Origin: Paracyclopina nana
Lineage: Eukaryota > Arthropoda > Copepoda > Cyclopoida > Cyclopettidae
Direction of reading: 5' to 3'
Length of the DNA: 64,000 nucleotides
NCBI GenBank assembly: GCA_019096065.1
Contig: JAGUCH010000002.1
Location: 8,568,501-8,632,500 of the forward strand
This document shows positions 11,301-22,072 of this stretch, one piece after another. Each line of letters opens with the position of its first letter. Positions within the stretch are counted from its first letter, which is position 1. The notes below the pieces were generated by a model. It did not search any database. It saw only the letters and a program-made list of their open reading frames with translations, and was not told where the DNA came from. Both the position numbers and the translations under genes were made by a program.

Positions 11301-12305
11301 TCCATCTCTCTTTTGTGCTCGCCATGCCAAAGTTCTGAGCCTATCCGAAAAGTCACTTGTCGGATTCTTAGCCCTGTCGCTAAGAAGCCAAGTGAGGATG
11401 GAACGGAGGCTGAAAAAAAGGCGGAGAGGTAAAAAAAAACCACACAAAAAGATTGCTTATTGCACTGCAAGGCATTCACGACTGCTCTCCTCGATGATGA
11501 TCCTCCACGACTTGAGCGTTAATTTTGTTTTTGTTCACTTTTCTAATTCATCGGATGCCTCTGCATGCAGAAGACTCCACAACTTAATTGGAGCCCGCTT
11601 TTAAAAATGCACTTCCACTTTAAATAGTGTTTGCAGAACATCAATAATGCAAGTGCTTTTGACATGACATAAATTGCCTTTATATTGTTGTTGTCCTCCT
11701 TATGTATGCCGTTTTCCTTTGATTGTCAGGGTCACTTAATATGCTCTTCTTTTCCCCCCTCCGCCGCCAAAAAGCCGCTTCACCTTTCAACTTAGATGCA
11801 TCTTGTTTTTTATGATACAATTACGCGTGCCCCGCCAAGTAATTGGGTGATTAATCTTGCAGTTCGTCTCAAAGCCCTGAATCTGGAATCTGTACGTCAT
11901 CCATGAGCATTCCGAGCAGTAGCAGCGGAAGCAATGCAGACAATGGCGGCAAATCAGGCCGAGGAGAAGATGATGACGACGATGACGAAGAGGAGTTTTA
12001 CGACACAGATCCTTTGCCAATAATTGGCAGATGTCGAGCCTTGTACCATTTCGAAGGTAAACATTTGCCACTTAGGCCCAGATTAGTCGAAGGCTCATCT
12101 TTTTTGCTCCCTTTCAGTGACGAGCGAGGGAAGCATAAGAATGGATGAAAATGAGGATCTGTGGGTAATCGAGACCGACCAGGGAGACGGCTGGACGCGA
12201 GTGAGGCGAATCAAGCCGTCGCCCATAGACCCAATGCCAGAAGGCTTTGTGCCCACTTCCTACATTGAAACGACGGAGCTTTTTTCGGCTCCGCACCCTG
12301 TGTGA
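2344..12305 (+). CDS. Cip4: CIP4/Toca-1 family F-BAR adaptor (complete, 12 exons, 665 aa)
   Basis: Membrane-curving adaptor linking phosphoinositides and Cdc42 to WASP/actin during endocytosis. Exons: 2344-2367, 4749-4864, 7386-7436, 8466-8613, 9020-9463, 9534-9761, 10090-10194, 10262-10417, 10978-11225, 11333-11428, 11863-12056, 12118-12305. All have GT-AG borders and the total is 1,998 nt in frame. The first exon encodes just MSWGTELW, the family's invariant N-terminus, then [20 protein letters not shown]. The F-BAR domain spans residues 1 to about 270, with signature [12 protein letters not shown] and [10 protein letters not shown]; the following [15 protein letters not shown] segment is also family-typical. 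An HR1/REM coiled coil (Cdc42 binding) follows at about 370-460. After a Ser-rich linker and acidic run comes a C-terminal SH3, about residues 585-655 ([34 protein letters not shown]). Length fits vertebrate CIP4/FNBP1/FNBP1L (about 550-620) plus insertions. Intron 2 contains two antisense genes. Paralogue assignment is not attempted. Confidence 0.93.
2520..3440 (-). pseudogene. Decayed coding stretch inside Toca-1 intron 1
   Basis: On the minus strand one frame gives long protein-like runs interrupted by stops. One run, about 3255-3385, includes [20 protein letters not shown]. Another, about 2943-3195, includes [20 protein letters not shown] and ends near VEGFADFT. After an apparent frame change a further stretch (LVIFQ, then a stop, then [20 protein letters not shown]) covers about 2580-2760. 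Composition is that of a folded protein rather than random frame, but there are at least four stops and one frame shift. I do not recognise the family. Best reading: a dead gene or transposon-derived ORF. Alternatives are small exons of a real minus gene, or chance. Confidence 0.3.
4878..5420 (-). CDS. Two-TM protein, or 3' exon of the adjacent membrane-protein gene
   Basis: Open frame ending at 4878, only 14 nt beyond Toca-1 exon 2 on the other strand. From the Met at 5420 it reads a basic start ([16 protein letters not shown]), a Pro-rich segment and an Asn/Cys-rich stretch. Two hydrophobic helices follow ([20 protein letters not shown] and [20 protein letters not shown]), then a short polar tail. 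The frame is open further upstream to 5464. If the neighbouring gene uses the donor AACAAG|gtaacg at 5532 and an acceptor gatgag|AGCC at 5464, the phases match exactly and one 424-residue protein results. The weak point is that an earlier AG (ttacag) lies 5 nt upstream of that acceptor and would give a different, Ser/Arg-rich frame ending at 5225. No family recognised. Confidence 0.5.
   Translation of the reverse strand: MDSHRIRSQKKKLVQRACHDANMDDSAIPLPLATPRLPKLPPIQPRVVESDVECAWTTEQASDNLTATRSCNLSNGRSAYFCCKILTLMSLGVGLVSSIYVLALSLGQGKEGRESDAAYQSLLASRLWLRGSIVVIMSISIGCCLASAIATRCLVRRGDRLDHANSYSVPHKMMGRQSSE
5479..6280 (-). CDS. Small type I membrane protein with Cys-rich ectodomain (nested gene A)
   Basis: Two exons on the minus strand: 5977-6280 and 5479-5915 (donor TATGGAG|gtatat, acceptor ctttcag|CCATGG; phases agree). 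The N-terminus [20 protein letters not shown] is a signal peptide; an alternative Met lies at 6307. The ectodomain, about 80 residues, has several N-glycosylation sites and the series C-N-Q-T-V-T-C-x6-C-x4-C. A single TM helix ([19 protein letters not shown]) is followed by a very Cys-rich juxtamembrane segment suited to palmitoylation. The tail carries a PPPPPAY motif that could bind WW domains, and an acidic/Gln run. The frame can read through to a stop at 5479 or splice at 5532 into the 4878-5464 frame. It lies wholly within Toca-1 intron 2, antisense. No named family recognised. Confidence 0.62.
6873..7256 (-). CDS. Small type I membrane protein (nested gene B, paralogue of A)
   Basis: Single-exon frame, 127 aa, or 118 aa from the second Met at 7229. 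The second Met places a hydrophobic signal segment ([17 protein letters not shown]) next to the N-terminus. The short ectodomain reads C-N-S-T-I-K-C-x6-C-x4-C. This is the same spacing and the same glycosylation sequon as in nested gene A about 0.8 kb away (C-N-Q-T-V-T-C-x6-C-x4-C). A hydrophobic helix ([14 protein letters not shown]) follows, then a short tail with [13 protein letters not shown], a likely palmitoylated or membrane-hugging cluster, and a basic end. Same strand and same host intron as gene A, so a tandem duplication is the simplest reading. Function unknown. Confidence 0.58.
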   Translation of the reverse strand: MVSHLARFDMLAESCSRSCCHFLTLLFLATYDLAAAAAPAECNSTIKCVEVGQICVDGLCLASQLDSGWIGATVAVGAILFVRPAIKILCDQIKDGAFFQICWIGGCYYLCWWCPGSKKFRRTRIDQ

Positions 12306-12380
12306 AGAGGCTGCGTGTAGCAGCAGCTCAATTGTTGATTGATTTGTGAGTAGAATGCTACAACCCGGGCAGGATCATTC

Positions 12381-12386
12381 AATAAA
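12381..12386 (+). terminator. Poly(A) signal of Toca-1
   Basis: An AATAAA hexamer sits about 75 nt after the Toca-1 stop codon, in a 3' UTR that would end before the GPCR initiator region. A second AATAAA near 12575 is an alternative. Confidence 0.5.
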
Positions 12387-12821
12387 ATTATAGTGTACAC
12401 TTTCTTCAAAATTATCTCCTCGGTAGTAGAGGCAACATGCAAAGAAAGATTGTCAGCCATCATAAAGAACCTTTACGAGCGTACACGCCAATTACTATCA
12501 TCTCTCCCCTTCTTTGATTTGCAAATAACAAGTGCTATGTTAAAATAGTGTTTCAATCATCATCGATCCTCCAGGAAATAAAGAAAAAACAGCTTTGATG
12601 CACTTTTCTTATCATTTTGTGACAAGGTGCTCCTCCACATGTTGCTCACGAAATAATACCAAAAGGTCTCTTCCGATGATCACTCCAAGACCGATGATAA
12701 CATCGCTCCTTTTCGAGGTCATTGTCGAGCGCAGACGCTGCTCGCGCGAAAAAGCGGCCTCAACTCGCTCAGTCGATCGAGGAGCGCTCGTGACCTCGGA
12801 AGTTTTATAGAAGCTCAGAAA

Positions 12822-15800
12822 ATGCAACAGGCAACTACGATTTCGTCGCTGGCAAGTGCGAACGAGTTGGTGCAATATGCCACCAACACTGTAGCGGACT
12901 CGACTCGTGATGTGTCAGCACACTACGTTGAACAAGCCAAATACCTATCGCAGCTCGAATTTGTGGTACACGGAGTCTGCATCACCTCTGTGGGCCTCGC
13001 TGGCCTTGCCGCCAATGTCGTGTGTCTCCTAGTCCTACGGCAGCCAGCATTAAAATGTGGAAGACAAGTGAGTGATTTTAGCAAAGCTGCCGCAGCACTT
13101 GCAAAACTTCATCAATAATGGAGTTTCCATGTTATCCTCTTGCAAGCGAAATGAATGAATCCTGGAAAAAGAAGCCGCTTTGAGATAGTAGTCACGTCTA
13201 TCGTTTTCTTCTCATTCTCTCTCTCTCTGATATTATTCAGCACATTAGAGCATAGTAACCTTTCTTAGGCTTTCGAGCTCGTTTTTGTTTGGCCCATGTT
13301 GGTAAGGCAAGGCGCAAAAAGTGCTCCCTTGTACTTGACAGAAACTACTGCAGCGCGCGAATTATTCTTTTCGCCCTGCAACCATTGTATAGCTTTCGGC
13401 ACCTGAGCACTGGCACAAGATAATTAGATTAACTTTAACGGTTTGCCCAAAACGAGCAAGCATAACGTGACCAACGGAAGGTGTAGCCCAAAATTGCTGA
13501 ATTGCAAATGAAAAGTGACAGCCCCCCTGAGCATGGGGGAGTAATCAAGTTACTGTAAATCTGCCCAATCATGCAGCGTCTTACCTAACTCGCTAAATGT
13601 CTGAGGGGAGATCATATTTCGGAAAAACTTGTTATGATAGACAGGGGCAAAGGCACTTCTTTTAATCTAGCTGAAGTAGTGGATGTCTATCTTTAAAGAG
13701 CCTGATTTGATGTTGCGACGTGGAAAGGCTTTTTGCTAAGCAAATACCAGCAGAGTGTAAGTAATAGAGCAATTTCGCAAAGTATTACGGCTACTCAGCT
13801 TGCTCATAAAGTTCTTTGAGGCGGATCTGCGAAATTAAGAAATTCCAAGGGCGAAAAGGTGTTCCTATTTTGGGCCCTCAATGTAAGCTCAAATGCTTTG
13901 TGCATATAAAATTGGTATAAGATTCACAATGTCACAACACCATATGCATTGTGAGGCAGAAGTATTTCTACCGCATCATGTGGTATATGCTACTCAAAGC
14001 CAAGCGACAGCCTAATCTGCTCGTATTTCCCCGATTATACAGAGAGGAGACAGAAATGGGCATTTCTTAGTTGTTCTGATATGTTTCGGTAGCACATAGA
14101 GTAATTCTTTGAACATGGTCCACCGAACTAAGTTAACATTCTGTGCGCAGGGCTCTGTCAATGTGATCTTGACCTCGATGGCTGCCATCGACTTTTTGCT
14201 GCTGTTGTGCGCCATCTTGATGTTCGGCCTCCCTGGCATCACTCAGTACTTGACGACTCAATACCAGAACAGCTTCATAAATTCCACGCACAACGTCCTC
14301 AGCTACTTGCTCCCGTGGGTATATTCTGTGGGCATGGTAGCCCAAACAGCCTCGGTTTACCTCACTGTCACGGTCACTATCGAACGCTATTTGGCAGTCT
14401 GCTTCCCATTCATGGCGAGGACATTTTGCACTCGAGGACGAGCCAGAAAAGCTGTCCTCGTTGTCATCTTCTTCTCCCTCTTCTACAACTCCACGCGGTT
14501 CTTTGAATACCGTGCATTATACAAGGTGAGAAGCGTATTATACTAATTTCTAGTCGCAAATCAAAGATGAGGAAAAATATCGAGCCGCGTGAAAGGATAG
14601 AGAGTACATATTGGGATTTTGCTCTTCATTATCTAAAGGATCCAGGGAAAGCCATATTATAATTGTTTATGCCAAGAACCATGGTCGATATTGTGAGCTA
14701 GGCATATCAAAATATGCCATCTGCCACGGATTTTCATAGCTTAATTTTAGAGTTCCGAAACTCAATAAAGCTTTTACGCATTTGTTCTGAAAAGCTTGGA
14801 AAAGTTTAAAATACTTACAAAAGTCTCAGTAAACCATTCATCATTTTCTGCTAGCTTTGATGTGTCCAGCTTTTTTTGCGCTTGGTGGCAAAAAGATGCT
14901 TTAATTTAATTTTCTTCCTTCAGTTGAGCTTTAATCAGCTTTTTTAAAGGCAATGTCACAGAAAAAAGGAACATAATAGCTTGACACGTGTTTCTCATTT
15001 TTGTTCGTCCATCCATCATATTTACCATGCTCCGTGAGCAGCAACGCTTTTTGACATTCTCTAAAGTTACAAAAAAGTATTTGACATTGCTGTCGCGTAT
15101 TCGTAGTGCCGGAAATCTTGCTGTGCTGTGCTCTCACACCACAAATTTTTTTGAAAGGATTTATAGTGCTTTAAACTCACACACAACAGCTTCGAGCAGT
15201 GTTTTCAGCAAATTTTGAAGGAAGCTCTCCGAGTAGATTTGCACATTAGTACATGGCTGAATGGAGGAGAAAGCATCGCGAGACAACAGTAATGCTTCAA
15301 TTTTTCTCCGAGGCTTTCTCACGCGCCAGATGAAGTAGGGTCGTTTTTTTGCGACAAAGAGTTTGATAGAATTTAAATCCCATACGACTTCTCAGCAAAG
15401 TAGTAGTAGATTTATACCCTAGGCCACCGGCAGAAAGTTCCTTCCAGGTGCAGGGATTTACCCAAGAAGCATAATATAATGCCTTTTCGTTTTCAAGCAT
15501 GTGCACCTAACTTGCAAGCATAGCTTGTGTAGTGCATAATCATCTACAGTTGTTCTTAGACTAAGCTACAATTATAATGGAACATCTCGTACACAAGCAG
15601 CTTTAAGAAGGATAATCAACGCAAGCTGGAAGCTAGTTGTTGCGCTAACTATTGACATGCATCCATACGCGAGTAGCGCAAAGAACAACTCTAGTATAAA
15701 TGTATAGCTGTATCAGAGGCTCAAGTGAGATTAGGCCTGCTAATGAAACAACCAGGACAACGAATGAATCGTTGCAGGGGGAACATGGAGAAGTCTGCCT

Positions 15801-18800
15801 CGTGGAGGCCACGCCTTTGAGGCTGGACCCGATTTACGAGAAGGTCTACATCATGGTCATGTACATGCTGGTGATGTATGCCGTGCCATTTCTCCTGCTT
15901 CTCGTGCTGAACATTCGCATCGGCATTGAAATTCGCAGCGCGAGGCTGCGAAGGCATTCTATCATCGCCTGTCGACGCACGAGCAACGGTGTGAAAACTC
16001 CGAATTCGTGCTCGTTTCGCGCACCTTCTCAATCGAACGAGCATCAAAACGCCGGATGTCAGACGGACTCAGCAGGACAACTCCTCAATGGATCAAAGCG
16101 AACGAGGTGCGTAAAAAAGCGGGGAATTTTTCCGCGAAATGCGCACCGATCCGTGAAATGTACTTTCCTGCTTCAGGAATGTTGTTGCATTTATGTGCAT
16201 ACAAATCAATCTTGTGGCAGCTTCGTCAATAATCATGCCTTTTGAACAATACTCTGTTCTATATTATACCGTCTGACCGTTCAAAATTGGACGGTGCGGG
16301 AATCAAAAGTTAGTGTTATGAATTCATGAATTTTGAAGCTTAATGGGTATCGATGGAAAGCTTGAACCTTAGGGCATCTTTTTTGTTTTCTGACAAAATG
16401 AAAAATATTATTATGAATTCCGCGTGACAGCAAAAAATAAATGTCGCATCAGTTTTTTCGCGACAATTTTCAGGGTTGCCTTAGGAAAATTGACTTTTCC
16501 TGGGTTTTTTTCTCTTTAAATTGATTTTTTCTACTTATACAAAAAAGATGGAAAAAGGCTCAATCTTTCCAACGATATCATTTAAAAGTCCTGTATTTCT
16601 TGAATATGTGACGAAAAGTTTAGATTCCCGTACCGTCCAATTTTGAACGGTCAGACTGTATATGTTTGCTGCTGGAGCGCAAACTGCGCTCCTGCACCAA
16701 TCAAAATGCATCGCGTACGTGGGCAAATGCACTTTTTCCCCGTTACTCAAAATCAAGCTGCTGCTGCTGCTGCTGCTGAAGTTGGCAGAGAATTGGCAAA
16801 ATGCGATATCATCTTTGAGCTGCAATTTTTCTATATGATCGGTTGATCCCCGAGCGGCTTATACTGCGTTTTGCCACGAGCTGAAAAAAGTAACGCGGGC
16901 GAAATCTGCTTTCAGAGAAAGATTGGAAGAGAACGAGCAGCAGAATCTGGCCATCATGCTCATGGTTGTCGTAATGATTTTCGTACTCTGCAACGTTTTG
17001 GCAATGGTCTCCAACATCCTGGATGCGCTGCAATTCGATGCCGCGGCCATAACCAAGGTAATGTTATTCTTGTGACATTTGATGATTACTCGGAAGAAAA
17101 AATGCAATTTTTCCTCTGTCCTCCCATCATCACAACGAATCCCACCCTGTCTTATCTTGGAAATACTTAGACTTGTTGTTGTCTTGATTTATGAATTTAT
17201 GCACCACTAGTGCTGCCTTCGGATGAGAAATTCCCCACGAACTGCTGTAACAGTTTTGCACGTAGCCTTAAAGATGGCAAGGAAAAATGTTTTTCGCGAG
17301 TTTACATTAGGGGCAACTTTGGCCTGGAGCTAGCTCGAGCGTGAAAAAGAGATTCGACATCTTCGTCGGTGCAAACTTCGGCTCCTACATTTGGGCCATA
17401 AAATAAATATTTCATACATTACTTCATTGTGTATCATTCTAGTTTTTATGAAGAATGCTAGCTAGTGCAACTCAAAAATGCTGCTGTGATAAATCGTCCA
17501 GTTTGTGAGAAGCTAGGAAAGCCTAGCATGTAACAGTAGCAAAAAAGACAGGGAAAGGGATTCGCATTAATCTACTACTACTACTACCTTCTTCCCCTCT
17601 CAAGGTCGACAATTTTGAAATTCAAAAGCTGGCATGGATGACGAGCTAGTTTTAGGATTACGAAACTCTTTTCTTCGCTCACGAAAAGTTACGTACAGCA
17701 GACAAAATTTAATAAAAACGGAAGGTTAAGTGAACCAAGAGTGCAAAGTTTCATCCTTGCCTGAGGTAGCTTTACTAAGAAGGTACTACAGCAGAAAAGT
17801 CCAGTATTCATAGAGCTTTCTACATCAACTTCCGATTGCACAGCCAAAGAGGAAGAGTCTCAAGGCTCTTCAGTCTGCCTATATTCAAAGATAAAGGACT
17901 CTATGCAAGCACATAAAATTACGCCCTGTCCACTTACCTTCAATTAGCTAATTACAATTGAAAGCGTATGATGACCAGTATTATACGTTAATCCAATTAA
18001 ATGAATCCATTTCCAAGCTATTGCAAAAAAAGGTAGCTATAACGATTTTCTCTTCTTCACAGGTCTCCAATTTATTGGTCACACTTAACTCCTCAGTCAA
18101 CCTGTTTATTTATTGCGGGTTCGGCAAAAAATTCCGCAGAGAGCTCAAGAAACTGTTTCATTTGGTGGACGCAAGCCGTAACGAGGTGAGAAAAACAACG
18201 CAAGCGGTGTAATCAAAAGTCTCTTTTAAAATAGCGGCAAGATTAATGTACTTTTTTTCAAAGTCTAAGTAGCTAGGAATCCGGGGAAAGTTAGGCTAAA
18301 AAAGTAATTGCAAGATCACATGGCATTTCTCGTCACACAATGCGGTGACATATCCCAGCATGAATTGACAACCACTGCGTGACATTCCCCATTGCATTGA
18401 TTAGATGGCACACATATTATTGGCACATATATTTTTAAAGCTTAGCTTTTGATACTCTTCAAAGCGTCCTTTTCAAAGGGTTTGCTATGAAAACAAGATG
18501 AAGAATATATTTCAAGCTTCCTTGCATGAAAAAACTTGGCTTCAAGAAACGAATGGAGTTTGCTACTTGATTAAGGAGGCTGAAAAGTGGGAGGGAAAGA
18601 GTGAAGACAGCCTTAAAAAAGAAAAGCTGATAAGGGCACGCAGCTTTCTCCTACATTACCTACTTGAGTGGTTCGAACTAATTAAAAAGAAGCGACTGCC
18701 TTCCTTGAAAAGTAAGGCCTCAGCTAAAAAATTCGCTTAGCTGTCCCACATCAATCGGAAGACGTTCTTAGCCATAAGAGAACGTGTCTTGGCCTCTCGT

Positions 18801-19507
18801 TTCATGCAGTACACTTTATTCACAAAACACAGCAATTTGTGTAAGCCTTAGGCAACTGATAGCGCGCTCAGCATAGCTTAAATTCTCGACTGATATGCAA
18901 TGCAAAATATCCATCTTAATTAACTTGACATTTCCCATTTAATTATTTGTAGCGGAATGTCACGCGAGCGTCTTTTTCATTTGACAACAATTAACTGCTT
19001 TTGAGTGCAGGAGAAAGCACAATTTGCCACTGTGGCTTAACGCGTCAAGATGCATTAAAGCATTTCCCGGCCATCCGTCGTGATCCACTAACGAGGAACA
19101 GGATATAGTAAATGACGAGCTCCTAGCTCTAGAAATGAATGCACTGTAGCTCTTTTCTGTTCGTCTTTCAGCACAACACCATTTTGAGACGTCACTGGAA
19201 GAGGCCGGGTGAAAACGACAGTATGTTTTGCGGTGCAAACGATAACATCAATAGCAATTGTGGCGGTGGAGTGGCAAACCGAAGAGAGGTGTCGACCTCG
19301 TGTCGAACCACTGCTGGTCAAATTCGCGAGCCAATTTTTGCATCGAGTGGTCATGGCGGCGGCACCACACCAACTCTACTGACCGCAGTGGTGCCACGCA
19401 CCCTAGGCCTGTCAGCCATGTCCTCTAGCATTTCTTTGCACACTGAGAAAACCTCTCCCATCGAGACCGATGTGTGCGTCATTGCCAATCCCATTCAGAA
19501 AAATTGA
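12822..19507 (+). CDS. FMRFaR: FMRFamide-receptor-like class A GPCR (complete, 6 exons, 516 aa)
   Basis: Neuropeptide receptor of the insect FMRFamide-receptor type. Exons: 12822-13067, 14151-14525, 15778-16106, 16916-17057, 18063-18185, 19172-19507; GT-AG borders, 1,551 nt in frame. TM1 is about residues 48-72; exon 2 carries TM2 to TM4. The DRY motif is ERY at residues 160-162 in TIERYLAVCFPFMARTFCT, close to the Drosophila receptor's VERYVAVCHPLKARSLCT. FYNSTRFFEYR at the TM4/ECL2 border is also family-typical. Exon 3 has TM5 (VYIMVMYMLVMYAVPFLLLL) and a Ser/Arg-rich third loop. Exon 4 has TM6 (LAIMLMVVVMIFVLCNVLAM). Exon 5 has TM7, with NLFIY at 377-381 in place of NPxxY. Exon 6 is a long Ser/Thr/Gly-rich tail. 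A TCAGT initiator-like element lies at 12769, 53 bp before the ATG. The ligand is inferred from family only. Confidence 0.86.
16269..16658. mobile_element. Tc1/mariner-type MITE in GPCR intron 3
   Basis: A 390-bp non-coding element. The ends are inverted repeats of about 35-40 bp, each containing GTCTGACCGTTCAAAATTGG, with only a couple of mismatches between arms. Both ends are flanked by TA (16267-16268 and 16659-16660), the target duplicated by Tc1/mariner transposases. The interior is AT-rich and lacks an ORF, so it would need a transposase supplied in trans. It lies between exons 3 and 4 of the receptor. Confidence 0.8.
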
Positions 19508-19594
19508 GCCAAGAACTTTTTAGAAAACGATCTCATTGTACCTTACGAATCATGAGTAGGAGACAAAATATAATCCCATCATCAGAGCGCAGAA

Positions 19595-20606
19595 TTAGTT
19601 TTTCTTTTTCCCAGCTGTCGCCCCCAGAGAAGCCAAATAAGCGCCCAAAGATTTCTGCACAGATTCCTGACACGCACGACTCACAAAGTCGTCCACATCT
19701 TGCCGCCGTCCGGCCTTCAGCCTCTCCATATGGCCTTGGCGCAAGGACAACTTTGTCATGTACCATGCACTGGGCACGCAAGCTGCCATTTCGCTGAGGG
19801 CTCCGATGCATTCGTCAATTGCGGCCTCCTTGGTGTCGGAGACGACATCAATGAGGCCAACTCGGTGGGCCTCGGACACATGGAACAACTTTCCTGTGAG
19901 CAGGGCATGCTCCGCAGTCCTTCGCCCGACAACTGCCATAAATGAGTCGATGAACCAGAACGGCGCGACAAGGCCAAACTTGGCCTCGTTCAATCCAATA
20001 GTGGCCTTGTCGCTCTTGACCATAGCCCGGAAATCGCAGCAAGAAGCGAGGAGAGCACCACCCGCCGGAGCGTGCCCATTTATGGCAACACCTGCGGGCA
20101 CCTGAGAGCGTACGATGTAATCTGCTCAAGGCCCCACATTAAAAAGCCATACCTGCAGGCCATATAATCTCAGCCACAACTCTTGCAACGTGGACCAGAA
20201 TTCGCGTAGCCTGCAACAAAGAAGGAAATGGCCCTTAAATCGTATTATAGCGTGATTGTGCGGGTGAGTGTGCCACATCAGCCAAACAATACACTCGCCT
20301 TTTTTCGTCAGGCTGATACATTTCTTTGAGGTCGAGGCCAGCACAAAAAACTGATTTGAGAGACGATGTGAGCACGATGCCCTTGCAGCTTTTGTCTTTC
20401 TCTGCGCAATCAAGGGCCTCAATTATTTCCCCCATAAACTCGAGCCCGAGGGAATTCACTGGAGCCAGATTAAGGCTGATGACAGAGATTCCAGATTTGT
20501 CTTCTTTTACTGTCTCGACGTTTGATGACAGTTGCCTGAGGGGTGCCAGCTCAAATGGCAGCCTCCTGATTGCTGCCTGGAAGCCTCTACCCAACGTTGT
20601 TATCAT
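19595..20606 (-). CDS. ECI1: Mitochondrial enoyl-CoA delta isomerase 1 (3 exons, 290 aa)
   Basis: Moves cis/trans double bonds from position 3 to 2 of enoyl-CoA during beta-oxidation of unsaturated fatty acids in the mitochondrial matrix. Exons: 20299-20606, 20153-20210, 19595-20101. The N-terminus (MITTLGRGFQAAIRRLPFEL) is a basic, amphipathic mitochondrial presequence. Family motifs appear in order: APVNSLGLEFM; FCAGLDLKEMYQPDEKR (oxyanion-hole region of the crotonase fold); LREFWSTLQELWLRLYG; AINGHAPAGGALLA; IGLNEAKFGLVAPFWF, where Glu of NEAKFG is the expected catalytic Glu; and a C-terminal helical end VQKSLGAYLASL. Exon 1 ends at AAAAAAG|gcgagt, a GC donor. Using the nearby GT instead breaks the frame into the obviously homologous exon 2. 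Convergent with the GPCR, 87 bp apart. Confidence 0.9.
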
Positions 20607-21176
20607 GGCTGCTTATCTCTGTCAACTTCGTGCTCTGGATACTTCAAACTGAATAATGATTGCGAAAACTTGTTTACTTATTGAAAGCGCGGCAAATTCA
20701 AACTGCATAAAGTTTTCATGTCTGAGGTATAAACTTTTCAGCCTTTTACTGCTGGAAAAATCATTTAATACTTAATTAAGCATCTTAGTTATGAACTAAC
20801 TAAGATAAAATCTAAAAAATTCAAGCATCTTGCATCACATAAGGATGTTTCACTTTGCTTCAAGTAGTTTTGCCATATTTTTACATTTTTCAGCTTCACT
20901 TACTAATGAATTCATTTTGCGCATGTTTAAATACATATATTTGAGAAAAGCAAGGTGCAAAGGACTTTTATAAAAATCTATCCACTCGTTTTTATGCGAA
21001 ATTGAAGGTTTACTGAAAGAGATGGTCAATCAAACTCTTTTTTATAGGTAGACGAGACCATACGGAAAAACACCCCTTTTTATAAACGAATTCCGATTTT
21101 TCTAATTTTTTCAGACTGCAATTTCAGAGACAACTAAGTGCAACTCTTACAGAATTTTTAAACATTTTTATGGGGT
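20607..21176. other. AT-rich spacer upstream of ECI1
   Basis: No ORF, RNA gene or strong repeat seen. It presumably holds the ECI1 promoter in its first couple of hundred bases, but no TATA or initiator match convinced me. Confidence 0.4.
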
Positions 21177-22072
21177 CCTACTAAAAGGCACACAATGCCC
21201 ACAATTGGCACACAATGCCCACAACACCCACAAGGCACACAACCGGCACACAATTACTAAAAGGCACACATTTAGTTAAAAAAATAAAAATTAAATGAAT
21301 CCTCAAAGAAAGTTAGAAAGTGGTTGCCTGTTTCTAGCTTAGCAATGTTCCAAATATAAAAGTACCTTCTTAAAAATACAAGGAATCACAACTTAGCTAA
21401 TATTATTTAACATTAGATAATTTGATGCAGCTTCCAAAAATGTAAATACGAATTTTCTGACTTTGCTTTGCACACAATGATGGCACACATTGGAACACAA
21501 TGGCACACAACAGCACACAACGGCACACAATGGACACAATGGAAAGTGGTTGCCTGTTTTTAGCTTAGCTGTGTGCCAAATATGAAATTGGCCTTTAAAA
21601 TTATAAAGAATAATAATTTGGCTCTTATTATTTAACAAAAAATAAAGATAATTTGGGAGAGCTTCCAAAAATGTAAACAGAATAATGTTCGACCTTGCTT
21701 AGCTTTGATGATGCCAAAATTCGGGCAATTACCGCCTAATCCAATGTTATGAACATCCCAAGCACATGATCTAATTTGTTTTTTTGTTTTTTTACTCCAT
21801 GTGTGCCTTTTAGTAATTGTGTGCCATCATGGCACACAATGGCACACAACGGCACACAATGGAAAGTGGTTGCCTGTTTTTGGCTTAGCTGTGTGTCAAA
21901 TATGAAATTAGCCTTTAAAATTAATATTGCCCAAATTTTTGCATTGTCTCAGCAATGCAGAGTCAGTAAATTAAAGTGTTTACATTTGAAAGCAATTTTC
22001 ATGCTGGGTACACAACATTCACACAAATGTCTTTGCAGTAATTGCCCGAATTTTGAAATTATCTCAGCTAAG

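Noticed and set aside
18498-18740. 80-aa Lys-rich frame in GPCR intron 5
   Set aside because: No splice context or homology; AT-rich intron DNA readily gives Lys/Leu-rich frames.
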